From positions 1 through 25,235 of IMG/VR virus record IMGVR_UViG_3300017773_000127: a stretch of DNA of 25,235 nt. One strand, given 5' to 3'. The stretch comes from a virus. The notes below the pieces were generated by a model. That model saw only the letters and a program-made list of their open reading frames with translations, made no database searches and was not told the origin of the DNA. Position numbers and translations under genes: made by a program. Positions 1 through 6,329 of the stretch are shown in pieces; position 1 is the first letter of the stretch; every line of letters starts with the position of its first letter.

Positions 1-314
1 CGGTCAGCGTACTGCGCTGATAAATTAGCTTCGTGTGCGCCTTGTAGATGTTCCAAGAAATCCGACCCGCCTTCGCGATCAAGGCAAAGCTGCAATACTT
101 GCTGCTGGGTGATACTGCTGTAATCGATAAATGAATCAGACAGAGTGTCAGTGTTCAGGTATGTCAGTATTTGACCTTCGCTGTTCACTGCGCGACGGAA
201 ATCGGCGTCAAAAAACTCTACCTGCCACAGCACTTTTTTGACTACGTTTTCGCGTCCGTCTTGTTCGGGTATCGTATATAACTCTAGTATTTTTGCTTCA
301 TACTCAATGTTCAT
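1..314 (-). CDS. Small phage protein beside the tail-fibre module (C-terminus cut by window edge)
   Basis: An open frame starts at the ATG at 314 and reads leftward for 104 codons without a stop, so the protein is incomplete here. The start is supported by a GAGGA ribosome binding site 8 nt upstream, and it overlaps the end of the preceding gene by 11 nt, which suggests coupled translation. The protein begins MNIEYEAKILELYTIPEQDG and continues with a Trp-rich beta-strand-like stretch (VVKKVLWQVEFFDADF). It then has SITQQQVLQL and an acidic/polar helix. This layout (a short N-terminal beta region, one W-x-V strand, a D-rich turn, then a helix that begins with T-x-x-Q-V) resembles small uncharacterised phage proteins encoded near tail fibres. 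I do not know its function. It may be a minor structural or assembly protein, but that rests only on context. Confidence 0.75.
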   Translation of the reverse strand, partial: MNIEYEAKILELYTIPEQDGRENVVKKVLWQVEFFDADFRRAVNSEGQILTYLNTDTLSDSFIDYSSITQQQVLQLCLDREGGSDFLEHLQGAHEANLSAQYAD

Positions 315-1020
315 TAGTTGTGTCCTCTAATAATGTTTTTGCTAACCCGACTCGTAACTTTGCAGCGCGGGTTAATGTTCTCTCTGCCAAGCTTTTAACA
401 GCGGGTAACTCGTCTGCAAAAGGCAACGCTTTCTCCAAAGCGTAGGCAAACATCTCGTTACCGTTGGCTGAACCTTTTTCAAACACATCCACGTAGTTAC
501 AAATAGAAGCGTTTTCGGCGAGCATTCCGTAATCCATCGCCAGCTTTCCTGACAAAACATTCGCGATGAGCGCATCGCTTTTATGGTTCATGTGTCTCGG
601 CATGCGAAGACGTTTTGCTGTCTGTAGCACCCCCACATCTGAAGCTGGTATGTCAGTCCACCGTGCTGGGTTAATAATGAACACGTTCAGGTCTAAGTGG
701 TTTCTACCAATCTTGCTGCCGATAAGCTCATAAGCCTGACTGTGTTTAGGGTGATCGCTAAATACCCCCGCACGGCTTAAACAAATGTCATACTCATCGA
801 GCAGCTCCCAAGACGGCATATCCCCATCTTGAACGTCCAAAATAACCCCGCTCTTCACGACTAACGCTGTCTTTGTAAGATTCTTCAGGGCTGTGGGTAT
901 AAACCCTCCAACGTAGGGCACCACCTTACAGTCCCAGTCAGGCATGTTCGTTTTTACAGAGTTAACTGTTAACGACGCCAGCCTGTTGCACTCGACTACT
1001 AAAACTTCTGGGCGCGACAT
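304..1020 (-). CDS. Putative GT-A-like glycosyltransferase, divergent (238 aa)
   Basis: The start is the ATG at 1020, not the TTG at 1026, because AGGAG lies 6 nt before the ATG and would be too close to the TTG. The protein opens with a beta strand (EVLVVEC) and then NRLASLTVNSVKTNMPDWDCKVV. That order, a strand followed by 'surname-like' SVKxxxPxW and a second strand, is typical of nucleotide-sugar transferases with a GT-A fold. Around residues 112 to 122 it has LDLNVFIINPARW, which resembles the N-x-G-V-x-x-x-N-x-x-x-W segment of GT8-like enzymes. No clean DxD metal motif is seen; the nearest candidate is LDVQDGD near residue 65. It overlaps the end of the upstream gene by 59 nt in another frame. 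With its neighbour it may decorate the Ser/Thr-rich fibre encoded just upstream. The glycosyltransferase call is a pattern-based inference and could be wrong. Confidence 0.4.
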   Translation of the reverse strand: MSRPEVLVVECNRLASLTVNSVKTNMPDWDCKVVPYVGGFIPTALKNLTKTALVVKSGVILDVQDGDMPSWELLDEYDICLSRAGVFSDHPKHSQAYELIGSKIGRNHLDLNVFIINPARWTDIPASDVGVLQTAKRLRMPRHMNHKSDALIANVLSGKLAMDYGMLAENASICNYVDVFEKGSANGNEMFAYALEKALPFADELPAVKSLAERTLTRAAKLRVGLAKTLLEDTTNEH

Positions 1021-1855
1021 GCTCAACTCCTATGTACTGATCAAAAAAACTAGTCACGTTATCCCGATGACGGTCGGCGCTTGATGGTATTAGCCCTGAA
1101 CTATCGCTACTTAAAAGCGCTTTCAAGCGGTCTGCTCGAAGAACACCTTGAGTTTCCAACGCTCTGTAAATCGCCGTGTACGTACACCACTCATCGCGCT
1201 TGCCGAATAAGTAAACTTTCTTACCTTTTGCAAGGGCTACAATGCCCATCTCACTGTTTTCACAGCAGCCTACAATCGCCGCTCGATCTAGTATTGCTTT
1301 GCCGCTCTTCTTCTTTTCAATAATGTTCTCTGCGCCGTACTTATGTACTAAATGTTGGTACACAGTTGGCGACGTAAGCGGGTGGCACTTCAGCTTTGCG
1401 CCCTGGGCCATTGCTCTTTCGACTTTAGGCCAGTCCGTAACCTTGTCTAATATGTTCGTACCTGGGAGGAAGATAACGAAGTCATGTTGCTCTCCAGTCG
1501 ATCGTAGTCGGTACTTGTCTTCATTGTTCTCAGCAATATCATTGAACCAGCGCTCACCAACCGCGTTAATTCTGCAGCTTGCAGCTTGCAGCATCGTTTG
1601 AGAGGCGTGTTCTATACTCGCTGCTCTTAGGTAAATGAACTTCGTCAGCAAGTCCGTATAAACGTAGCCATGTATCTTGCCGTCGCTGAAGTTGTACCAA
1701 AGGTCATATTCGATCTTTGTACCTCTCCACGTCTCAGGTAACAGCTTCTTGATCGCGATTAACTGGTCGCTCTTTCTGTTCCTCAGTACATTCCCGCTTT
1801 TGAAAAAGTGCGCAGCGGGGTTACCAAACTCGTCATTCTCAGCTAGTTTCTTCAA
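962..1855 (-). CDS. Putative GT-B-like/capsule-polysaccharide-type glycosyltransferase (297 aa)
   Basis: This frame probably starts at a TTG at 1855, because an in-frame stop lies just upstream and no ATG occurs near the N-terminus. There is no clear ribosome binding site, so translation may depend on coupling to the 44-residue gene it overlaps by 17 nt. The C-terminal half is the informative part. It has an 'FVIFLPG' strand, a KCHPLTS segment, then about 30 residues later IVGCCENSEMGIVALAKGKKVYLFG. A Ser-Glu-x-Gly followed by an A-L-x-x-GK-x-V-Y-L-F-G run is how GT-B proteins of the capsule polysaccharide (KpsC/KpsS-like) type end their nucleotide-sugar binding domain. The N-terminal half (WYNFSDGKIHGYVYTDLL) is not recognised. 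A role in making or attaching a sugar on a virion protein is an inference from this motif and the next gene. It could also be an unrelated Rossmann-like protein. Confidence 0.45.
   Translation of the reverse strand: MKKLAENDEFGNPAAHFFKSGNVLRNRKSDQLIAIKKLLPETWRGTKIEYDLWYNFSDGKIHGYVYTDLLTKFIYLRAASIEHASQTMLQAASCRINAVGERWFNDIAENNEDKYRLRSTGEQHDFVIFLPGTNILDKVTDWPKVERAMAQGAKLKCHPLTSPTVYQHLVHKYGAENIIEKKKSGKAILDRAAIVGCCENSEMGIVALAKGKKVYLFGKRDEWCTYTAIYRALETQGVLRADRLKALLSSDSSGLIPSSADRHRDNVTSFFDQYIGVEHVAPRSFSSRVQQAGVVNS
1021..1031 (-). promoter_or_regulatory. Ribosome binding site that fixes the start of the 238-aa gene
   Basis: On the minus strand AGGAG (1031 to 1027) is followed by the 6-nt spacer TTGAGC and then ATG at 1020. 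The spacing is optimal for the ATG and too short for the in-frame TTG inside the spacer, so it settles the start two codons downstream of the longest open frame. Confidence 0.75.
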
Positions 1856-1973
1856 GTCTTTTTACCAATTGAGCCACCTGCTCTTCGAGTTCAGAAATAC
1901 GGTCTTCTGTTTCTGAAAAGTGCTCCATAATTACGTCAAGCGTGTTTTCTAATTTTCGAGCTATATCATCCAT
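1839..1973 (-). CDS. Tiny coiled-coil protein (44 aa)
   Basis: A short gene not easily picked up by length filters. Its ATG at 1973 overlaps the TAA stop of the Ser/Thr-rich fibre gene (TAATG), the same coupling junction seen at other gene borders in this window, and it ends in TGA at 1841 to 1839. The product starts MDDIARKLENTLDVIMEHF and is followed by a heptad-like run with Ile, Leu, Val, Leu at a/d positions (ISELEEQVAQLVKRLEE), so it should form a coiled coil over nearly its full length. It has no signal peptide or membrane segment. The size and composition would fit a small oligomerising chaperone or a trimerisation piece for the fibre upstream, but that is conjecture. The main support for it being real is the gap-free position, the coupled start, and the regular heptads. 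Confidence 0.6.
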   Translation of the reverse strand: MDDIARKLENTLDVIMEHFSETEDRISELEEQVAQLVKRLEETS

Positions 1974-3148
1974 TAGTCTTCCGTCCACTGTGAGCCATCC
2001 CAATAACGGCGATTGTTAGCGCCTTGACTGCCTACTTCGGTCTCATTACCCGTTGCTGTAAGTCTTTCGTAAACCACCGTGGACGTATCCCGATTCGTGT
2101 TAGTCGATCTACTTGTCCCTGTGTCATGCGCGGTAGTGTTGTTAGTGTCAAAAGTCGTAGTGAACGACGTAGTAGTTGATCTGCTTGTTCCAGTAGCCCG
2201 CGACGTATTAAACGACGTAGTAGTTGATCTGCTGGTGCCAGTGGCGCGAGACGTAGTAACCGACGTAGTAGTTGATCTGTTGGTGCTAGTGGCGCGAGAC
2301 GTGGAGAGGTACGTGGTGGTTGCTTTGCTCGTGCCGCGAGAGGTTCCGCGAGAGGTTCCACGGGTGGTTCCGCGAGAGGTTCCATAAGTAGTGGTGCGAG
2401 AAGTGCTGCGGGTTCTGGCGAGCCTCTTAATTCGATACTGTGTGGTCGTGACGCTATAACCGTCAACAATAGAACTGTGTGTAGCGCCCCGCTGGTATGT
2501 AAAACCGCCTGTCGTATAAGTGGTGCTGGCTGCTAAAGATGTGGAATTTAATTGACTACCGTACCACCAGAATTGGGTGCCAGAGCCAGCGATATTGCCG
2601 CCAGATATACGTGTTACACGGTAACTTGTGCTGTACGCTGGGTAGCTTTGTGCGTGTGTCTGTGTGTTAAACGACGTGCTACGCGACGTGTTAAACGACG
2701 TGACGATAGCCGTATTGAACGATGTAGTGTACGACGTATTGAACGACGTAGTAGTTGATCTGCTTGTACCGTAAGTGGTCGTTGTGTTGAACGACGTGGC
2801 GGTTGCTTTGGCGGTGCCAAAAGAAGTCGTGGTGTTAAAGGCTGTAGTCGTAGCGTTGCTTGTACCAAAAGTAGTGGTCGTATTGAACGCTGTAGTCGTA
2901 GCGTTGCTTGTACCAATGCTCGTACTATAAGTCGTTGTATAGCTGGTCGAAGTGTCAAACGCTGTAACTGTACCAAAAATGGTACTGGTGTCTCTGGTTG
3001 TGTCGTAAACAGCATTCCAGACAGTGCCTAACGTACCGTTGTTGTTGGCAACCACATAGTTAACGCCATAAAGCGTCCCCTGGTCACCTTTAGCGAAGAT
3101 TTGGGTAGGCTCTTTAAGAGTACCACTGTCGTTAACTTTTATTGACAT
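1973..3148 (-). CDS. Ser/Thr-rich repeat fibre-like protein (391 aa)
   Basis: Likely virion appendage protein. Residues 1 to 47 form a conserved-looking head (FAKGDQGTLYGVNYVVANNNG). Two low-complexity blocks follow, residues about 48 to 165 and 246 to 355, built from octads and double octads such as FNTSRATG/TSRSTTTS, with an aromatic residue every 8 (or 10 plus 6) positions. Between them lies a non-repetitive domain (residues about 166 to 245) rich in Gly, Tyr and Trp (GSGTQFWWYGSQL). The C-terminus ends with NNRRYWDGSQWTED. About half of the residues are Ser or Thr, and block 2 also has many Arg. Repeats of this kind suit a long beta-rich fibre shaft. It follows two fibre genes and precedes two glycosyltransferase-like genes, so its Ser/Thr could be glycosylated. 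The exact role (host binding, decoration or adhesion to glycans) is unknown. Confidence 0.8.
   Translation of the reverse strand: MSIKVNDSGTLKEPTQIFAKGDQGTLYGVNYVVANNNGTLGTVWNAVYDTTRDTSTIFGTVTAFDTSTSYTTTYSTSIGTSNATTTAFNTTTTFGTSNATTTAFNTTTSFGTAKATATSFNTTTTYGTSRSTTTSFNTSYTTSFNTAIVTSFNTSRSTSFNTQTHAQSYPAYSTSYRVTRISGGNIAGSGTQFWWYGSQLNSTSLAASTTYTTGGFTYQRGATHSSIVDGYSVTTTQYRIKRLARTRSTSRTTTYGTSRGTTRGTSRGTSRGTSKATTTYLSTSRATSTNRSTTTSVTTSRATGTSRSTTTSFNTSRATGTSRSTTTSFTTTFDTNNTTAHDTGTSRSTNTNRDTSTVVYERLTATGNETEVGSQGANNRRYWDGSQWTED
2084..2413 (-). repeat. 48-bp in-frame tandem repeats, block 2 of the fibre gene
   Basis: On the plus strand the start GTAGTAGTTGATCTG recurs at 2169, 2217 and 2265, exactly 48 bp apart, with the intervening sequence mostly conserved (CCAGTGGCGCGAGACGTAG-like). 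This equals 16 codons per unit (SFNTSRATGTSRSTTT). A shorter 12-bp RGTS unit is iterated nearby at about 2330 to 2390. The array lies inside the coding frame and keeps it open. Confidence 0.85.
2654..3007 (-). repeat. 24/48-bp in-frame repeats, block 1 of the fibre gene
   Basis: The 28-bp string beginning GCTGTAGTCGTAGCGTTGCT occurs at 2841 and again at 2889 on the plus strand, a 48-bp period. Toward 2660 to 2760 the unit shortens to about 24 bp (AACGACGT... and GAACGACGT...). It encodes 16- and 8-residue Ser/Thr repeats of the fibre protein. Confidence 0.8.
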
Positions 3149-3157
3149 GGCTGGCCC

Positions 3158-3745
3158 TTAGCTCACTACATACCAGACGTGTCCGTTTGCAAAGCCACTG
3201 GCACTGGTAGGAGCCGTAGTGACAACAGATTGTGTACCCGCATTATTGAGCTTCGTGTGATCTGCATCAGTAAACACATTTGAGTCGCTTGCGGCCTCAA
3301 CAGCCGCGCGTATCTCGGCATTTGTCTGGTCAGCAGTGGCACTAGCCTCTATACCATCGAGCTTGGTATGGTCCGCATCGGTGAAGTTGTTCTGCGTTAG
3401 ACCGCCATCGCCCACTGTGTAGGTAGTGTCTGTATCAGCTTGTGTTGCAACATCGTTTAAACCTGCAGCGGTAAGCCTAAGCTCACACTTATCTCCTGAC
3501 GAAAAGGTACGGGCAGTAGAGTTATCTTGGGCTCTAACGACCGTCAACGTGTTACTGCTACGAGCCGTACATTTAACAATCTCTTTAAGCGTCGGGTCGC
3601 TGTCTACTTCAAGAGTCAGATAAAGGTAGTCGCTACCAGAAAGCGCTGGAAACGCTGACCCATCTGCCACCGTAATAGATGTGGCAGAGTCGCTAACACC
3701 CGCCGACAGCGTTGTAGTCGCATTGTTGTGAAATAAAACTGCCAT
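3158..3745 (-). CDS. Tail fibre/appendage protein (195 aa)
   Basis: A typical marine-phage tail-fibre module. Residues 1 to 95 are a compact beta domain with the recurring family pattern: NNATTTL, ITVADGSAFP, YLYLTLE, EIVKCTARSSNTLTVVRAQ and ELRLTAAGL. Residues 120 to 165 carry the FTDADHTKL motif twice, around an ATADQTNAEIRAAVEAASDSN segment known from many phage fibres, where it repeats as a stiff linker. The last 25 residues (ASGFANGHVWYVVS) look like a short tip. The start ATG at 3745 has AGAGG 6 nt upstream. It lies 9 nt upstream of the Ser/Thr-rich fibre gene and 12 nt after the previous fibre gene, so the three are cotranscribed. It most likely attaches to the tail or baseplate and positions other fibre parts. 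The family is recognised, but the receptor is not. Confidence 0.85.
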   Translation of the reverse strand: MAVLFHNNATTTLSAGVSDSATSITVADGSAFPALSGSDYLYLTLEVDSDPTLKEIVKCTARSSNTLTVVRAQDNSTARTFSSGDKCELRLTAAGLNDVATQADTDTTYTVGDGGLTQNNFTDADHTKLDGIEASATADQTNAEIRAAVEAASDSNVFTDADHTKLNNAGTQSVVTTAPTSASGFANGHVWYVVS

Positions 3746-3757
3746 GAGAAACCTCTC

Positions 3758-4183
3758 TTACGAAGCGGTTATTGCCCAAGTCACGGTCATAGCGTCTGAA
3801 GAACCTTTGTTGACTGTCGCAAAGACTGTTCTACACAACATTGTGCCGCCGCTAGAAGCGTTCAGGATCGCTGCTTCAGTAAGAGCCGCCGTGGCTGTGC
3901 CAGCTGGGAACGTAGCTACGTAAGTAATAACGTTGCTGCTAACAGTGGTAGAGGTTAAACCCACACGTCCAGACTCCGTACCAAGCGCGGTATCACCTGC
4001 GGCTGCCGCTGTGTTGTCTGTGCCCGTAGCCATGTGACTCATAGCACCAGCTGTGGTGTCTTTCATGCGGCTCGCAACGTAACCCTTGCCAGCCGTAACG
4101 ACGAGGTTGGGTATCTCTTGCACCACTTCATTGTTGATTGCCACGGTTACATGGCCTGTCAGTTTTAATGCTTCATTAATCAT
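3758..4183 (-). CDS. Conserved phage tail-fibre-like protein (141 aa)
   Basis: The protein matches a widespread small phage structural family by pattern: NLVVTAGKGYVASRM near residue 27, then a 'hMATGTDNTAAAAGDTALGTE' stretch, a beta strand YVATFPAGTATAALTEAAI, and LNASSGGTMLCRTVF close to the end (TVTWAI). It is all beta with no membrane segment. Members are usually encoded next to tail fibres and are annotated as tail-fibre or appendage proteins. The start ATG at 4183 has AGGA 7 to 8 nt upstream. It is followed 12 nt later by the fibre gene at 3745. It probably forms part of the fibre network or its attachment site. I cannot tell which part. Confidence 0.8.
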   Translation of the reverse strand: MINEALKLTGHVTVAINNEVVQEIPNLVVTAGKGYVASRMKDTTAGAMSHMATGTDNTAAAAGDTALGTESGRVGLTSTTVSSNVITYVATFPAGTATAALTEAAILNASSGGTMLCRTVFATVNKGSSDAMTVTWAITAS

Positions 4184-4192
4184 GGTTTTATC

Positions 4193-4885
4193 CTATGAAT
4201 TAAGTGTGAATGTGTTTAATGCTGAGGTGTTCAGTACAGCGTTGTGACCAGCTCTTATCTCGTAACTAAAACTGTCTGAAAACGACAGAACATTTGTTTT
4301 CTCGACGCCCCAGTTCGGGCTAACGTTTACTACTTCGTCCAGACCGAACGCTTCGGTAAAGCCTCTGGAAAAATTCGCAACTCGGCTAAACGAGTCAGAC
4401 ACCGAAAACGCGTCGCTTGCAGGTTTGGCATAAGTACTGCTGTATAAATCTCCGAGCGATATAGAGTCTGTCTTGCTTGTATCAAATGCTCGATCTATTA
4501 CTTCGGACAGAGCGACCTGATCACTAATACCTTTGTCAAACGTAAAGACAGATGCGTCTGTCACCGCAAACGAATCGGTAAAGTCACGTATAACTGTCAC
4601 CAGCAAAGTGACTGAGTCGCTAAATCCAACGCTATCAACTGCGCTTTTAGCTAACGCAATGGCCTGAGATTCAGTGAATCCCAAGCTGTCTAAAGTGGTC
4701 TTTTGCGTATGGAGCGCTGCTACATCCGAAAAATTAAACAGGTTGTCGAAATACTGATTTATTGGATACGCATCCAACTTAATCTCAGTAGCAGTCATGT
4801 CCGTGTAAGACACTTCGCCCTTTGCTAACTGGTAGGCAGCTCTGCCTGTAATTTTTACGTAAGTAACGCTAGCCTTCGGACCCAT
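4193..4885 (-). CDS. Tail appendage protein with SDxF-type repeats (230 aa)
   Basis: Residues 1 to 50 form a unique N-terminal part (VTYVKITGRAAYQLAKGEVS). From about residue 86 to 207 there are roughly seven units of 17 to 21 residues with the pattern [S/T]-D-x-[F/V]-x-[L/V]-[S/T]-[D/E]; examples are TDSFAVTD, SDQVALSE, SDAFSVSD and VLSFSDSFS. The end is another short repeat (LNTSALNTFTLNS). Repeat proteins of this sort occur in marine phage tail regions and probably build an elongated beta structure. The ATG overlaps the stop of the upstream gene (TAATG) and has no Shine-Dalgarno sequence, so translation is probably coupled. No catalytic motif is present. Function is inferred from repeats and position only. 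Confidence 0.8.
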   Translation of the reverse strand: MGPKASVTYVKITGRAAYQLAKGEVSYTDMTATEIKLDAYPINQYFDNLFNFSDVAALHTQKTTLDSLGFTESQAIALAKSAVDSVGFSDSVTLLVTVIRDFTDSFAVTDASVFTFDKGISDQVALSEVIDRAFDTSKTDSISLGDLYSSTYAKPASDAFSVSDSFSRVANFSRGFTEAFGLDEVVNVSPNWGVEKTNVLSFSDSFSYEIRAGHNAVLNTSALNTFTLNS

Positions 4886-5259
4886 TAGTCAAAATCACTA
4901 CGTACTTTTAGCTTTAACAAGTCATAAACAGTCTGAATACCGCCGTTAGCAAAGGTCATTTCAATTTCACCTTCAAACGTACCAGCTGTATCTAGCGTCC
5001 CAGTGGGGAAGTTAGTGGCTACTTTCCCGCTCGTGGCATCAGTTACCGTGCAGTTGAGTGTGCTCTTCACGGTTGTACTGCCAAGCTCTCGTATACGTAG
5101 TTTTACCGAGCCGCCTGTTATATCAATCGGAGCCCATGTGGCGGAGTCATTTTCGTCTAGCGTTTTGCCAGACGCTGCGGACTGACTGTCTTTTAGCGTA
5201 AAAGTCAGCTCTGGCAGAGTGTCACCTGCAACAAGGTTAAGTGTTTGTGAATACGCCAT
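4885..5259 (-). CDS. BppU-like small tail/baseplate protein (124 aa)
   Basis: The order of segments resembles the N-terminal domain of baseplate upper proteins (BppU-like). It opens LNLVAGDTLPELTFTLKDS, then has ITGGSVKLRIRE, a short polar loop, TGKxx-like strands (SGKVATNFPTGTLDTAG), and ends FEGEIEMTF plus a C-terminal KLKVRSDFD. It is all beta, 124 residues, with no signal or membrane segment. The start ATG at 5259 has AGGTG 5 nt upstream. It is the first gene after the lysis genes and heads the fibre cluster, with a palindromic promoter-like site in the 55-nt gap before it. It probably anchors the appendages. The family resemblance is moderate, and it could be an unrelated immunoglobulin-like structural protein. 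Confidence 0.75.
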   Translation of the reverse strand: MAYSQTLNLVAGDTLPELTFTLKDSQSAASGKTLDENDSATWAPIDITGGSVKLRIRELGSTTVKSTLNCTVTDATSGKVATNFPTGTLDTAGTFEGEIEMTFANGGIQTVYDLLKLKVRSDFD

Positions 5260-5281
5260 TTTTACACCTGTATGTTATCTG

Positions 5282-5306
5282 ATTATATTAGCTGAACTAA
5301 TATAAT
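5282..5306 (-). promoter_or_regulatory. Palindrome with embedded -10 hexamer upstream of the fibre cluster
   Basis: A perfect inverted repeat: 10-bp arms ATTATATTAG and CTAATATAAT flank the 5-nt loop (TTCAG on the minus strand). The right arm on the minus strand contains TATAAT, a perfect -10 hexamer, about 45 nt before the ATG at 5259. No good -35 is seen 17 nt upstream. A second, imperfect palindrome (GCTAGTAATTAATAGC, 5307 to 5322) abuts it. The same core occurs at 21096 to 21117. It could be a promoter, a repressor or activator operator, or both. There is no T-run after it, so it is not a terminator. Confidence 0.5.
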
Positions 5307-5314
5307 GCTAGTAA

Positions 5315-5662
5315 TTAATAGCACCAAAGGACCGGAGTAGTCTTTCTGATATCTACATGTACGAAGCCCTTTGCGACACCAACAGACATTCCCATCGCTA
5401 ATGCATGAGCCACAATTGCGCGCCGTTGAGCGCCACCTTGTACTGCGACATCTGCGGCAATACCCTGTGCATGGGTGCCTGGTTCTGCTTTTCGCTTCTC
5501 AACGCTGTGCTTTTTACTTCTAAAACCGCTGGTTATGTAGAACGGGAAACCGCATGCCGCTCTCAGCTGATCTAATACGTGAATAAAATCTTCTTGCATT
5601 TCATTCTCGCCAGTCTCTTGGCAGTCGAAATCTTCTATCTTGAAGTACTTAAAGTCTGTCAT
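5315..5662 (-). CDS. M15-family peptidase, probable endolysin (115 aa)
   Basis: Probable zinc-dependent peptidase that cuts peptide stems of peptidoglycan. The sequence shows ITSGFRSKKHS (residues 43 to 53) leading to GTHAQGIAADV, with His64 and Asp71 matching the H-x(6)-D zinc pair of the peptidase M15/VanY-like fold. FVHVDI (His102, Asp104) supplies the third ligand. The catalytic acid cannot be assigned with certainty. At 115 residues it is a minimal domain without a cell-wall binding part or a signal peptide, so it needs the upstream holin-like protein to reach the periplasm. The ATG is at 5662, 2 nt after the stop of the coiled-coil membrane gene. This trio forms the lysis cassette. Confidence 0.85.
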   Translation of the reverse strand: MTDFKYFKIEDFDCQETGENEMQEDFIHVLDQLRAACGFPFYITSGFRSKKHSVEKRKAEPGTHAQGIAADVAVQGGAQRRAIVAHALAMGMSVGVAKGFVHVDIRKTTPVLWCY

Positions 5663-5664
5663 TG

Positions 5665-5946
5665 CTATTCTCTAAATAAGTAAAAAACGAAGCCGAGCAA
5701 TGCTGCCCATATTGATGCTACAAGTCCTTGGCCAACCTTCACGACCTGACTATTGGTAGCTACTTGCTCAGCAACTTCTTCGAGCTTCTTTTCACCTTCA
5801 TCGAGGCGGAACTCGTGGCGCTTTAGGCGAGCGTCTGTACCAATGAGCTTCTCTTCAACACGAGCCACGTTAGTCAGCACCTCGGTCAGCTTGTCTATCT
5901 TTGCTTCAAGGCGGTCAAACCGTCGGTTAGTTTCTGGGTCGGTCAT
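5665..5946 (-). CDS. Coiled-coil, single-membrane-segment lysis-associated protein (93 aa)
   Basis: Residues about 8 to 65 form a charged helix with heptad spacing (RFDRLEAKIDKLTEVL, RVEEKL, RLDEGEKKLEEVAEQV). Residues about 72 to 90 are a membrane helix (GLVASIWAALLGFVFYL), followed by the short tail FRE. This layout is like XhlA-type haemolysin enhancers or small spanin/holin helpers. The start ATG overlaps the stop of the holin-like gene by 4 nt (ATGA), and the endolysin follows after 2 nt, so the context is a lysis cassette. There is no lipobox or Cys, which argues against an outer-membrane spanin subunit. It may anchor the endolysin or modulate the holin, but this is inferred. Confidence 0.7.
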   Translation of the reverse strand: MTDPETNRRFDRLEAKIDKLTEVLTNVARVEEKLIGTDARLKRHEFRLDEGEKKLEEVAEQVATNSQVVKVGQGLVASIWAALLGFVFYLFRE

Positions 5947-6320
5947 TTACGCATTCCCATTAGTTTTGATGCGCCCTTGATTCCAAAGGAACTCGAGATC
6001 GCAATAAATAGTAAGTACTGATACCACTCAGGCAGATCGTTCAGCGTTGAGAATGCTTGCCGCACACGATCTACAACTGTCATGTCGTTAGCTATGATTG
6101 CGTAGCCAACCATGAATATTGGTACAGCTAATATTATAGTCCAAAACTCATCTTTCCACGAGCTGCCAGAGGCATCGGCCATCTTCGCTTCCCAGTCTGC
6201 GTCGTTCTGGATAACGTTCATTTTAGCTTCGTGCTTAGCCTGCTTTTCAGCAGCCTTGTTAGCCAAAAACGTTTTGCCAATATCGGCCACAGGGCCTAGT
6301 AGTGCTGTAAATATGCTCAT
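5943..6320 (-). CDS. Holin-like membrane protein, 3TM/gene-transfer-release type (125 aa)
   Basis: The protein opens with a short amphipathic hydrophobic stretch (IFTALLGPVADIGKTF), then a Lys/Ala-rich polar helix (residues about 18 to 45). Next come ADWEAKMADASGSSWKDE and a membrane segment at about residues 59 to 78 (WTIILAVPIFMVGYAIIA). A second hydrophobic stretch lies at about 98 to 116 (EWYQYLLFIAISSSFGIKG). The W-E-x-x-M ... S-W-K-D-E run before the first segment and the F-G-I-K-G near the end match the holin family called 'holin of 3TMs, for gene-transfer release'. AGGAG sits 6 nt before the ATG at 6320. It would form pores in the inner membrane to release the M15 endolysin. The family match is by pattern, but the position strongly supports it. 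Confidence 0.75.
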   Translation of the reverse strand: MSIFTALLGPVADIGKTFLANKAAEKQAKHEAKMNVIQNDADWEAKMADASGSSWKDEFWTIILAVPIFMVGYAIIANDMTVVDRVRQAFSTLNDLPEWYQYLLFIAISSSFGIKGASKLMGMRK

Positions 6321-6329
6321 AAATTTCTC

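Noticed and set aside
2169-2300. Regular 48-bp repeats that could be taken for a CRISPR array
   Set aside because: The whole 48-bp unit, including the would-be spacers, is conserved, the period is an exact multiple of three, and the protein frame runs through it. These are coding tandem repeats.
2079-2387. Plus-strand open frame with VVVDLLVPVARDV repeats, looking like a repetitive hydrophobic protein
   Set aside because: It is the antisense reading of the 48-bp Ser/Thr repeat array; all other genes are on the minus strand, and there is no ribosome binding site. The repeats keep several frames open at once.
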